Shown piece by piece: positions 1 through 7,351 of a stretch of DNA of 35,962 bases. Under the pieces are notes generated by a model. That model made no database searches and had not been told where the DNA came from. It saw only the letters and a program-made list of their open reading frames with translations. The position numbers and the translations under genes were made by a program. Every line of letters begins with the position of its first letter. Position 1 is the stretch's first letter. The DNA is from Bacteroidetes bacterium 4572_112 (GTDB taxonomy: Bacteria > Bacteroidota > Bacteroidia > Bacteroidales > UBA1556): contig NIUZ01000039.1 in the NCBI GenBank assembly GCA_002254285.1, positions 1 to 35,962 of the forward strand. The letters run 5' to 3'.

Positions 1-51
1 AGCCTTACAGAGATGGATGTATATTGGGAAGAAGCTAAAAAGTTTGATTAA
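1..51 (+). CDS. mazG: MazG-like NTP pyrophosphohydrolase, C-terminal end only
   Basis: Only the last 16 codons and the TAA stop lie in the window. The encoded tail (SLTEMDVYWEEAKKFD) resembles the usual end of MazG, a nucleoside triphosphate pyrophosphohydrolase, where a LxEMDxxWxEAK-like helix closes the protein. The frame is open from base 1 and codon use fits coding DNA. The identification rests on this short helix alone, so it is tentative; the upstream sequence would settle it. Confidence 0.5.
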   Translation, partial: SLTEMDVYWEEAKKFD

Positions 52-113
52 CTGCAACACTTTTTTTTATTTTAAACTATCTTCGCTTAAATTAACTAAT
101 ATAAATACTTGAA

Positions 114-932
114 ATGCGCATATCTTTACTACTCCTTTCTTTTCTTATTATCGTTAATGGATTCTCTCAAAGTGCTTCATCAGATAGTATTGAGAGCTGT
201 AAGGTTAATGGCAAATATTTTAAAGAGATTGCTACAGATTTCCCCAAATTAATTATCAGCCCCATAAAGTGGAGTGGGGGAGAATGGATTGCTGCTGGAG
301 CAGTGCTAGGAGCAGGCGCATTATTATATACTCAGGACAAAGTCATTGCCGAGTGGTGGCAAAGCAATAGAACAGATGCTTTGGATGATGCTAATACATA
401 TTTCTTTGATCCTTACGGAAAGATGTATTATACCGCCCCTTTGATGGGAGGCTTATATCTTTATGGTGTATATGCCGACGATAATAAGAGCAAAAGAGTG
501 GCTATGGATTTTGTGCAGGCAACTATTTATTCCTCTGTGGTGGTAACTGTGATTAAACATCTAGCTCATCGCCAGCGACCATATCAAACCGACCCACTAA
601 ACCCTTACTTATGGGATGGCCTATCTACCGATGATTGGGGTCATACAAGTTTTCCTTCGGGGCATTCAATTACTGCTTTTACATTTGCTGCTGTGGTTGG
701 AACTCATTATAAAGAAACAGTATGGGTGCCAGTAGTAGCTTATAGCTTAGCTGTACTGGAAGGTGCTTCGCGAATGTATGCCAACAAACATTGGAGCTCC
801 GATGTGCTTATTGGTAGCGCACTTGGTTATGCCATTGGTACTTTTGTTGTAAACCAAAATCATTGCAAACTTAAAGCTATGCCTATTATTAGTACTAATT
901 TTACTGGTATTGGGTTTTCTTATGGATTGTAA
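114..932 (+). CDS. PAP2-family phosphatase, secreted or membrane-attached
   Basis: A 272-residue protein of the type 2 phosphatidic acid phosphatase (PAP2) superfamily, which removes phosphate from lipid phosphates or undecaprenyl pyrophosphate, or acts as a nonspecific acid phosphatase. The three signature blocks are present in order: K(x6)RP as KHLAHRQRP near residue 150, PSGH as SFPSGHS near 180, and SR(x5)H(x3)D as SRMYANKHWSSD near 220. These supply the phosphate pocket and catalytic histidines. The N-terminus has a clear signal peptide (hydrophobic stretch ending GFSQS), and later hydrophobic segments suit membrane association. The start at 114 is the first ATG before the signal peptide. 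It stands alone between the MazG end and a repeat-rich gap. The substrate cannot be deduced. Confidence 0.85.
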   Translation: MRISLLLLSFLIIVNGFSQSASSDSIESCKVNGKYFKEIATDFPKLIISPIKWSGGEWIAAGAVLGAGALLYTQDKVIAEWWQSNRTDALDDANTYFFDPYGKMYYTAPLMGGLYLYGVYADDNKSKRVAMDFVQATIYSSVVVTVIKHLAHRQRPYQTDPLNPYLWDGLSTDDWGHTSFPSGHSITAFTFAAVVGTHYKETVWVPVVAYSLAVLEGASRMYANKHWSSDVLIGSALGYAIGTFVVNQNHCKLKAMPIISTNFTGIGFSYGL

Positions 933-956
933 TTGGTGAGCTGTAATTGGTGGAGA
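929..956 (+). repeat. Two-copy 14-bp tandem repeat across the PAP2 stop codon
   Basis: TGTAATTGGTGAGC is followed directly by TGTAATTGGTGGAG. The first copy includes the stop codon of the PAP2 gene. It looks like a small slippage duplication; no function is apparent. Confidence 0.6.
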
Positions 957-1020
957 GTATTAAATTCCAAATACCATCTAAACTAATATAAATTGTTGGC
1001 TAGTGTCTGCACATTATAAG

Positions 1021-1101
1021 TGAGCTTATGACTCAAAGTTATCAGCTCACTCTGCCTTGAGCGTGGAATTAGACTCGGCGTGTTTTGGAAACACACCGAG
1101 T
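1021..1101 (+). repeat. 81-bp two-hairpin intergenic repeat, copy 1
   Basis: This 81-base unit recurs at 5066-5146 with the same length, same orientation and about 72 of 81 identical positions by eye. It has two imperfect stem-loops. The first (1021-1049) closes TGAGC against GCTCA. The second (1071-1103) closes AGACTCGG against CCGAGTCT, with GTGTTT/AAACAC above it and loop TGG. The second hairpin is identical in both copies. No open reading frame runs through it. It is probably a dispersed structured intergenic element or a processed 3' end; the family is not recognised. Confidence 0.75.
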
Positions 1102-1128
1102 CTTTCAACGTTGAACAGTCATTCCTGG

Positions 1129-1165
1129 CCGTTTGAGGTTATACTTTTAACCCCTAACGGTTTTT
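1129..1165 (+). terminator. Probable Rho-independent terminator
   Basis: Two stacked stems, CCGTT/AACGG and GGTTA/TAACC, separated by a symmetric 3x3 internal loop, are followed by TTTTT. It lies just before the promoter of the next transcription unit and could end the PAP2 transcript. Confidence 0.5.
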
Positions 1166-1187
1166 ATAAATAATATATTGAATTTTG

Positions 1188-1218
1188 TTTGTAGTTTAAA
1201 TAATATTAGTTACATTTG
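1188..1218 (+). promoter_or_regulatory. Bacteroidota-type promoter for the secreted-protein genes
   Basis: TTTG at 1188-1191, a 19-bp spacer, then TACATTTG at 1211-1218 fit the Bacteroidota -33/-7 consensus (TTTG, TAnnTTTG) very well. Transcription would begin near 1224 and give a leader of nearly 290 bases before the ATG at 1510. Confidence 0.7.
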
Positions 1219-1509
1219 CAGTACTAAATCACAAATGTAAAAAATGTAAAATGCTAACTACAAGCCTACAAGCCATAGACTATTATTATGTGATGCCCTT
1301 AACGATTCTATTTTTAGAGAAAACAGAATATACACAAAAAGAATACCCAATTATTATATAAAAGGAAAAGGATTTACGTAAATTACAAGCTCCCTCAGTA
1401 GAATAATAAAAATTTAAAGATTTATTTTTTCATATACATATAATGAGGGTAGTATGATTAAATAAGCAAAAAAACAATGTAATTTACTATTTATATAAAA
1501 ATTGAAATA
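1219..1509 (+). other. Long untranslated leader with a possible gene remnant
   Basis: No gene with a start codon is visible. From 1250 to 1381 one frame stays open for 43 codons, without a start, and reads like protein (for example DSIFRENRIYTKR), so it may be a remnant. The rest is AT-rich and unremarkable. No hairpin resembling a known riboswitch was seen. Confidence 0.35.
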
Positions 1510-1749
1510 ATGGAAAAAATATTTTATTTACTATTAATTGCTATAATAACCACTATTAATGCGAATGCACAAACTAATATTGACAATTCCTACTTCAGTG
1601 CAAATCTACCAACATATCATTGGGATATCGGTGGTAGTCCATATCTTATTGAGGATAAAATTATAGTTCCTTTTGGCTCAAACCTTATTATTGAACGAGG
1701 AGTAGAAGTATTGTTTCAGGGACACTATTTTATTGACATAAAAGGCTAA
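1510..1749 (+). pseudogene. 5' fragment of a secreted beta-helix protein gene
   Basis: The fragment encodes 79 residues: a signal peptide (cleavage likely after NANA) and the opening strands of a right-handed beta-helix, with the typical phrase VPFGSNLIIERGVEVLFQG. It stops at TAA (1747-1749). Reading on through that stop, the same frame gives INAIGTT, the normal continuation of such proteins, until another stop. After one extra T (about base 1771), the frame continues as DDRIIFTSI in the next ORF. So this and the following ORF look like one gene broken by a nonsense codon and a 1-base insertion. A functional short protein is unlikely. Confidence 0.75.
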
Positions 1750-1753
1750 ATAA

Positions 1754-2803
1754 ATGCAATTGGAACTACCTGATGATAGGATAATTTTTACGTCAATAGA
1801 TGGGCCATGGAATGGTATTCGATTCGATTTTTCGGATGGCGTACCTCCTACTCCTTCAAACTTACATTATTGTGATATATCTAATTCAAAAAAATATGGA
1901 ACAAATTGTGGTTCACCTGATCCTGAAAGTTCAGGCGGGGCAATTTATATAAGATCTTTTTCAGACCTTGAAATTAGAGAATGCGATATATTTGAGAATG
2001 TAGCCATGGGACATGGTGGAGCAATAGCCGTTTTTGACAACAGTAATCCATTAATTGAAAAAAATGCAATACATATTAATTATGCAGGGCATAAAGGTGG
2101 TGGATTGAGTATTATTAATGCAAGTAGCCCAAGTATTAAAGGTAATAGGTTATACGAAAACGAAAGTGATAAAGGGGGAGGAGCGATTTTTGTTGGAACA
2201 GTTGGTGGTAGTTCATGTAGTCCTAATATTATAGGGAATGTCATTTCAAAAAACTCAACAAATGGTGTAAATAATACGCATGGAGAAGGTGGCGCTATAT
2301 TTATATGTAACTCTAAATCAAAATTGATAGATAATACTATAGATAATAATAACCCCAACCCAATTCCAGGTTTTATTTCTTCAACAGATTATCATTTATC
2401 ATCAGCCTCACCTTGTATAAATGTGGGTTTTAATTCTGTACCTATGACTACAATAGACTTAGATGGTTTTCAAAGAATAATGAATGGAACAACCGACTAT
2501 GGTTGTTACGAATTTGGCTCTACTCCTCCGGCACGACGAAGTGACCCTAATTCTTTAGTTGCCAATGATGATATTACCATATATCCTAACCCTGCTACCG
2601 ACTTTTTAATTATAAATACAGCCTCTGAGCAAAATGTTGATATTTCTATTTATTCCATGTCTGGTCAAAGGGTTTATTTGTCAGAAAGTTGTTTAATTAG
2701 TGGCGAAAAAATAATTTCTATTTCAGATATTAAACAGGGTGTTTATATTATTAAATTGCAAACTCAAAATACTAGCATAAATAAAAGAATTATTATTCAA
2801 TAA
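1754..2803 (+). pseudogene. 3' part of the beta-helix protein with T9SS sorting domain
   Basis: Up to 349 residues are encoded if translation began at the internal ATG, but that ATG has no signal peptide in front of it. The body is a right-handed parallel beta-helix (repeated GGAI, N-rich turns, NxI strands, about residues 30-200). It is followed by a segment like the choice-of-anchor Q region (DYHLSSASPCINVG ... DYGCYEFG), then a C-terminal type A T9SS sorting domain (ITIYPNPATDFLII, ending in IKQGVYIIKLQ). Such proteins are normally exported by Sec, cross the outer membrane by the type IX system and stay on the surface. Without the upstream signal peptide this product could not be exported. 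Alternatives are a sequencing error at two nearby sites or recoding. Confidence 0.7.
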
Positions 2804-2824
2804 ATACTAATAATATGAAGCATG

Positions 2825-2850
2825 CACAATTGAATAATTATTCAATTGTG
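2825..2850 (+). terminator. Perfect 26-bp palindrome between the two secreted-protein genes
   Basis: CACAATTGAATAA is followed immediately by its exact reverse complement. As RNA it would form a 10-12 bp hairpin, but no T-run follows. It could be a weak terminator, an RNA-stability hairpin, or an operator for the gene starting at 2892. Confidence 0.45.
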
Positions 2851-2891
2851 GAGAGCTTTATATATAGAGTATTAATAAAAACATAAACATT

Positions 2892-4979
2892 ATGAAAAAC
2901 ATAATTTTAGTTATAATATCCTTAATATATTTTAATGTCCTATATGCTCAAGTCCCAAGTTTTGAATGGATGAAGAGTAATGAGGGCTATCAAGGTAGTG
3001 TGGACCTTAGTAGTATGGAAATTGCTTCAGGAGGTAATATTTATTCTATAGGAAGTTTTAATGGTACGGTTGATTTTAATCCCAATCCAGCAGTTTTTTA
3101 TAATTTGACTTCAACTCCATATATGAATTCTTACTATATACAAAAGTTGGCCCCAAATGGTAATCTGGTTTGGGTAAAAACCATAGATATTACTATGGGA
3201 AGTCTTCGTTCTATAAAAATTGATGATAATGATAATTTGATTATTAGTGGAGGATTTAAGGATTCCGTTGATGTTGACCCTAGTACTGCTGTTAGTATGC
3301 TATACTCAAATGGTGATTATGATGTTTTTATATTGAAGCTAACTGCCAATGGTGATTTCCTTTGGGCAAAGTCTTTAGGAGGAATTGCAGATGACGTAAT
3401 TCAAGATATTACTATTGATTTGCAAGGCAATATATATTCCCATGGTTCTTTTAAAGATACTGTAGATTTTGACCCGGGACCGGGTGTATGTATTCATGGT
3501 ACAAATTATGCACCACCCCCTAGTCCACATCCACTTCGCAATCCATTTATTCAAAAGCTCGACAAAGATGGCAATTTTGTATGGGCCAAAACTTTTGTAT
3601 GTGGAGAGGGAAGTTCATCCATGGGTTATACAATAGATACAGACTCTGATGATAATGTATATTGTGCAGGTTATTATTTTGGTACTAATATAGATTTTGA
3701 CCCGGGTATTGGAGTAATTAACCCACCAGCCAATAATAGCAGTATGTATTTTGTAAAGCTCGATAGTATGGGAAGCTTTGTATGGACTAGGTTTTCTTCT
3801 AATACTGCTCCACTTGGCTATGGGGGTTATGCTAGCCCAAATGCAATGAAAGTAGATAGATTTAATAATATCTTTATTACAGGATATTCAGCCTTAAGTA
3901 TTGATTTTGACCCAGGACCTGATACTTTATTGCTTAATTCAAACACTTTTATACAAAAGTATAATGAAAATGGAGATTTCCTTTGGGCAAAAGCCTATGG
4001 TTATGGTGATGATCCATTGAGTATTACAACTGATACCTTTGGTAATGTATATTCTGCTGGTCGTTTTATAGATTCCACATACTTAGACCCTGTGTCAGAT
4101 ACCCTTGTTTTTCATAATAATGGAGTTGATGGTGCGTACATACAAAAGTTAAATACCAATGGAGAGCTTTTATGGGCAGGAATATTGCAAGGTAGTTGGG
4201 GATACTCTATAGCATTTGATATATTTGTGGATAATGCTGAAAATGTATTTTTAGCAGGAGTGTATGCAGGAACGGTTGATTTTGACCCAGGAGTAGGGGT
4301 TCAAAATAAAATAGCAGTAAGTTTAAATTATGGCGACTCCTACATCTTAAAACTAAGCCAATGCAAAATCCTCAGTACTGATTATGTAACAGCCTGCGAT
4401 AGCCTCACCTGGCTCGATGGAGTTACCTATTATGAATCGGGTTCAACGGCATATTTTACCATGCCAAGCTCCACAGGTTGCGATTCGGTAATTTGTCTTT
4501 CGCTTAATATTCCTAGCATTGATAATAGCATAAGCATTGGTGACTATGGCGGTAGTTTTACTGCCAATCAGAGCAACGCTAGCTACCAGTGGCTCGATTG
4601 TAATAATTCATTATCAGCCCTTGCTGGCGATACTTTGCAAACTTATATTCCAACGCTAAATGGCGATTATGCAGTGGAGCTTAATGTAGATGGTTGTATT
4701 GATACTACGGCCTGTGTGCATATTGGCAATGTAAGCATCGATGAGCTTTGGGGCAATAGCATTATGCTCTACCCAAATCCTAACTCTGGCGAATTTATGC
4801 TCGACCTAGGCAATATAGAAGCCACAGAAGTAAAAATACTAAACACAATGGGGCAAGTGATTTTTGTAGCACAAAACCCCAAAGACCAATATTATAATAC
4901 CGACTTGCAATCAGGAATTTATTTCATGGAAATTCGTAATAATAATGGTAGTGCAACTATTAAGTTTGTGGTGAATTAA
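2892..4979 (+). CDS. Secreted SBBP-like repeat protein with T9SS sorting domain
   Basis: A 695-residue secreted protein. A signal peptide ends near residue 19 (VLYAQ). About seven repeats of 55-75 residues follow, each carrying a variant of VDFDPGPGV and a phrase like FIQKLDxNGxFLWAK. This is the pattern of SBBP/beta-propeller-like repeats common in Bacteroidota surface proteins. Near residues 495-620 is a different segment with paired cysteines (TACDSLTW, STGCDSVIC, DGCIDTTACV), typical of linkers in these proteins. The last 75 residues form a type A T9SS sorting domain (IMLYPNPNSGEF ... LQSGIYFMEI), which directs export through the type IX system and surface attachment. Ligand and function are unknown. 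The gene lies 88 bp after the broken beta-helix gene and may share its promoter. Confidence 0.85.
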   Translation: MKNIILVIISLIYFNVLYAQVPSFEWMKSNEGYQGSVDLSSMEIASGGNIYSIGSFNGTVDFNPNPAVFYNLTSTPYMNSYYIQKLAPNGNLVWVKTIDITMGSLRSIKIDDNDNLIISGGFKDSVDVDPSTAVSMLYSNGDYDVFILKLTANGDFLWAKSLGGIADDVIQDITIDLQGNIYSHGSFKDTVDFDPGPGVCIHGTNYAPPPSPHPLRNPFIQKLDKDGNFVWAKTFVCGEGSSSMGYTIDTDSDDNVYCAGYYFGTNIDFDPGIGVINPPANNSSMYFVKLDSMGSFVWTRFSSNTAPLGYGGYASPNAMKVDRFNNIFITGYSALSIDFDPGPDTLLLNSNTFIQKYNENGDFLWAKAYGYGDDPLSITTDTFGNVYSAGRFIDSTYLDPVSDTLVFHNNGVDGAYIQKLNTNGELLWAGILQGSWGYSIAFDIFVDNAENVFLAGVYAGTVDFDPGVGVQNKIAVSLNYGDSYILKLSQCKILSTDYVTACDSLTWLDGVTYYESGSTAYFTMPSSTGCDSVICLSLNIPSIDNSISIGDYGGSFTANQSNASYQWLDCNNSLSALAGDTLQTYIPTLNGDYAVELNVDGCIDTTACVHIGNVSIDELWGNSIMLYPNPNSGEFMLDLGNIEATEVKILNTMGQVIFVAQNPKDQYYNTDLQSGIYFMEIRNNNGSATIKFVVN

Positions 4980-5065
4980 TAATTGGTCAAATAAGTTTTC
5001 TTAATTGTATAAGCGTCAGTGTCGTTCAAAGCGACGCCAACGCTCAGCTCTGCTTTCGGAGCTAG

Positions 5066-5146
5066 TGAGCAGATGACTCGAAGTCATCAGCTCATTGTGC
5101 CTTGAGCATGAAATCAGACTCGGCGTGTTTTGGAAACACACCGAGT
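5066..5146 (+). repeat. 81-bp two-hairpin intergenic repeat, copy 2
   Basis: Second copy of the unit at 1021-1101, same length and orientation. The first stem is better preserved here (TGAGC, then GATGACT paired with AGTCATC, then GCTCA), and the second hairpin is unchanged. The two copies bracket the pair of T9SS-cargo genes. Confidence 0.75.
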
Positions 5147-5160
5147 TTATATAACAAATA

Positions 5161-5191
5161 GCGAAGCCTTCTCTTTGAGCGAAGGCTTCGC
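5161..5191 (+). terminator. Strong hairpin, probable terminator of the secreted-protein gene
   Basis: GCGAAGCCTTC and GAAGGCTTCGC form a perfect 11-bp stem with a 9-base loop, followed by TTTT. It reads best on the plus strand, downstream of the gene ending at 4979. Confidence 0.55.
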
Positions 5192-5230
5192 TTTTAGCTA
5201 TGTATTTACTAATTCTAAAAAAAAACTTCT

Positions 5231-5367
5231 AAAAAAAAAGATACCGACTGTTCCCAGCCGGTATATCCCCTAACAAAATGAAAAAATTATTTACCAATAT
5301 GTCTCCACACATTGGAACGAGACAACCCGGGAGGGTTATGTCACGCTACTCTATTTGTTTACTAAAT
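5231..5367 (-). ncRNA. Candidate small RNA of about 137 nt
   Basis: On the minus strand a -7 box (TACTTTTG, 5381-5374) is followed about 135 bases later by a very good terminator: a 10-bp stem ATACCGGCTG/CAGTCGGTAT (5264-5241) closed by a GGAA tetraloop, then C and nine T's. Between them are two more hairpins: AACCC/GGGTT (5337-5324), extended by GAC/GTC, and CCAAT/ATTGG (5315-5294), which competes with a TGTCTC/GAGACA pairing. No open frame is visible. The ZIP gene on the same strand ends at 5468, before the promoter, so this is not simply its 3' end. A 6S-type RNA is one possibility, but I cannot match it to a family from memory. Confidence 0.5.
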
Positions 5368-5373
5368 CCGTAG

Positions 5374-5381
5374 CAAAAGTA
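5374..5381 (-). promoter_or_regulatory. -7 box of the candidate small RNA
   Basis: On the minus strand this reads TACTTTTG, matching TAnnTTTG. The expected -33 position (around 5400-5408) reads TTTTTCG, a weak match. Confidence 0.5.
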
Positions 5382-5467
5382 TTATAAAAATCTTTATAAA
5401 TGACGAAAAAGTGAAAAAAATAACAAATTATTGCTTAAATGTTAAAGTGGTGGTGCAAATAATAGAT

Positions 5468-6244
5468 TTACAGTAATTTAGAGATGATGGCCAATGCTAC
5501 TCCCAGAATAATTGTAATAAGTTTGTAAATATTGAATCTATGAGAAGTGTTTGATTCAAATAAAATAGTGGTAGAAACGTGTAAAAATATACCTACTAGT
5601 ATTGCCATGATTATTTTATAAAGATACTCAATTGGGATGTCAATCACCTTACCGATAATTTCCCCAGTTGCAGCGCCAAGTGGTGCTGCTAATGCAAAAA
5701 TCATTATCAATACATATGATTTTGTTTTTGAAAGACCTGCTGATAAAAATAAACCCATAAGAGCTAATGCGATGGGTACTTTATGAATAATAATTCCTAT
5801 TAATAAAGTATGTTGTGTATGTTCGTGAGTATGAAAATGGTCAGCAAAAGGCATTCCTTCGAAAAAAGCATGTATGCTTATTCCAATTAATAGGGCATAG
5901 GGCGAAATTGCTAATACTTGCTGATGAGCTTTCTCGTGAGCTTCCTCATGAATATGGTGATGGTCGTCGTGATGAGATGTACAATGCCCATGACCATGCT
6001 CCACACCGCCAGATAGGAACTCTATAAATAATTGTATAAAGAAGCCAAGCAGCACAAAATAACCAAGCATTGAATTATACTGCCCATTAAAAATATTTGG
6101 AATAATATGAGTGAAAGACACCGTTAAAAGGTATGCTCCACTGAAGGAAAGAAGTAATTGCAGAGCCTTGTCTTTGATATTGAACTTTACTACTATAAAG
6201 GCACTTATAATTACGCTAAAAAATAATACTATAACACTTAACAT
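5468..6244 (-). CDS. ZIP-family divalent metal transporter
   Basis: A polytopic membrane protein of about 258 residues belonging to the ZIP (Zrt/Irt-like) family, which brings Zn2+ or related divalent metals into the cytoplasm. Evidence is a run of hydrophobic helices, a long cytoplasmic histidine-rich loop (HGHGHCTSHHDDHHHIHEE), and the two metal-site helices IHAFFEGMPF and HKVPIALALMGLF, followed by the glycine-rich LAAPLGAATGEIIG. The frame is open to 6283, but the promoter at 6273-6301 would place the transcript start near 6266, so the ATG at 6244 (MLSVIVLFF) is preferred. It stands alone and converges with the secreted-protein gene. Direction and metal preference cannot be read from the sequence. 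Confidence 0.85.
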   Translation of the reverse strand: MLSVIVLFFSVIISAFIVVKFNIKDKALQLLLSFSGAYLLTVSFTHIIPNIFNGQYNSMLGYFVLLGFFIQLFIEFLSGGVEHGHGHCTSHHDDHHHIHEEAHEKAHQQVLAISPYALLIGISIHAFFEGMPFADHFHTHEHTQHTLLIGIIIHKVPIALALMGLFLSAGLSKTKSYVLIMIFALAAPLGAATGEIIGKVIDIPIEYLYKIIMAILVGIFLHVSTTILFESNTSHRFNIYKLITIILGVALAIISKLL

Positions 6245-6272
6245 CTCTTCTTTATTTAAACTTATGTATTTA

Positions 6273-6301
6273 CAAAAGTACAAAAAAAAACCACCTCCAA
6301 A
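6273..6301 (-). promoter_or_regulatory. Promoter of the ZIP transporter gene
   Basis: On the minus strand TTTG (6301-6298), a 17-bp spacer and TACTTTTG (6280-6273) fit the Bacteroidota consensus. It overlaps the terminator hairpin of korB, so the two transcription units abut with no spare sequence. Confidence 0.6.
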
Positions 6302-6315
6302 AGGAAGTGGTTTTT
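6286..6315 (-). terminator. Bidirectional terminator after korB
   Basis: AAAAACCAC, one mismatch, TCC, loop AAAA, then GGA, one mismatch, GTGGTTTTT. The hairpin has T-runs on either strand. It lies 22 bases after the korB stop. Confidence 0.75.
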
Positions 6316-6337
6316 GTATTATTTATGACTTATTATA

Positions 6338-7351
6338 TTATAATTCGAAAGTGTTTCCGCTATTAATTAAGTCAGTCATGTTTTTGATTTTAGATTTACC
6401 TTGTACATCAGAAATCTGAAGTTCCATTAGGTCGTTGTAAGTATGAGTTTTGTAGGCTCTAATTACACCAACAGCTACTGGTAATTCAGGAAGCGACATT
6501 CTAGCTAAAAGGAAAGCCATAGTGTTGTCTTCAGCTTTTGCATCATGAACAAGAATATCGTCCATAGTGTATCCGTCTTCACCAATTGTTACAGATTTAA
6601 TTTTTAAACCTTCAAGTACAAGACCTTTTTCTTTGTCCTTACCGAAAAGCATTTTCTCGCCATGCTTAATGTAAATTTGATTGTCGGCACGAGTTACTTT
6701 ATCAGTAATCTCTTTGTGAGTATTATTATTAAAAATAACACAGTTTTGAAGAACCTCAACCAAAGAAGCACCTTTATGCTTAGCAGCCTCAATGAAAATC
6801 TCTTTCATTTCCTTAGGGTTAGTATCAACAGCACGAGCGAAGAAAGTTCCTTCAGCTCCCATTGCCAACTCACCTGGTTTGAAAGGGTGTTCAATTGTTC
6901 CAAAAGGAGAAGTTTTAGTCTTCTGTCCTAGTGGAGTAGTTGGAGAATACTGTCCTTTTGTAAGGCCATAAATCTGGTTATTGAAAAGGATATAGTTAAC
7001 ATCAAGGTTACGACGTAGGATATGGATAAAGTGGTTACCACCAATTGCCATACTATCGCCATCACCAGACATAATCCAAACACTAAGTTCAGGATTAGCT
7101 AATTTTACTCCCGAAGCAATTGCTGCAGCACGTCCGTGAATACCATGGAAACCATAAGTGTCAACATAGTAAGGGAAACGTGATGAACAACCAATTCCTG
7201 AAACAAAAACTAGGTTTTCTTTCTTTACGCCAATCTCTGGCAATGTATTCTGAATAGATGCTAGTATAGAGAAATCTCCACATCCAGCACACCATTTTAC
7301 TTCTTGATCAGATACGAAATCTTTTCTTGTATATTGTTTAATCTCAGTCAT
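6338..7351 (-). CDS. korB: 2-oxoacid:ferredoxin oxidoreductase beta subunit (KorB-like)
   Basis: A 337-residue thiamine-pyrophosphate-binding subunit of a 2-oxoacid:ferredoxin oxidoreductase, most likely the 2-oxoglutarate enzyme (2-oxoglutarate + CoA to succinyl-CoA + CO2, reducing ferredoxin). Four cysteines suited to a [4Fe-4S] cluster are present: C21 and C24 (WCAGCGD), C55 (GIGCSSR) and one in LQNCVIF near 200. The TPP/Mg motif is GDGD at 95-98, with NNQIYGLTKGQ after it. Length is normal. The ATG overlaps the korA stop by one base (TAATG), a translationally coupled pair. Kor versus another 2-oxoacid specificity is a family-level guess. Cytoplasmic. Confidence 0.88.
   Translation of the reverse strand: MTEIKQYTRKDFVSDQEVKWCAGCGDFSILASIQNTLPEIGVKKENLVFVSGIGCSSRFPYYVDTYGFHGIHGRAAAIASGVKLANPELSVWIMSGDGDSMAIGGNHFIHILRRNLDVNYILFNNQIYGLTKGQYSPTTPLGQKTKTSPFGTIEHPFKPGELAMGAEGTFFARAVDTNPKEMKEIFIEAAKHKGASLVEVLQNCVIFNNNTHKEITDKVTRADNQIYIKHGEKMLFGKDKEKGLVLEGLKIKSVTIGEDGYTMDDILVHDAKAEDNTMAFLLARMSLPELPVAVGVIRAYKTHTYNDLMELQISDVQGKSKIKNMTDLINSGNTFEL

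Larger units (their letters stand above)
4980..5230 (+). other. Gene-free stretch with a run of stem-loops
   Basis: No coding frame is supported. At least four stem-loops follow one another: 5012-5044 (AGCGT/ACGCT with GTGTCG/CGACGC above), 5046-5063 (AGCTC/GAGCT), the 81-bp two-hairpin repeat at 5066-5146, and a perfect 11-bp stem at 5161-5191. The run is more GC-rich than its surroundings and could act as a structured 3' UTR for the secreted-protein gene. Confidence 0.6.

Noticed and set aside
5281..5370. SRP (4.5S) RNA on the plus strand
   Set aside because: CACGCTACTCTATTTGTTTAC looks like part of the E. coli 4.5S RNA, but the essential GGAA-capped domain with GCAG is not present on this strand and there is no terminator in the right direction.
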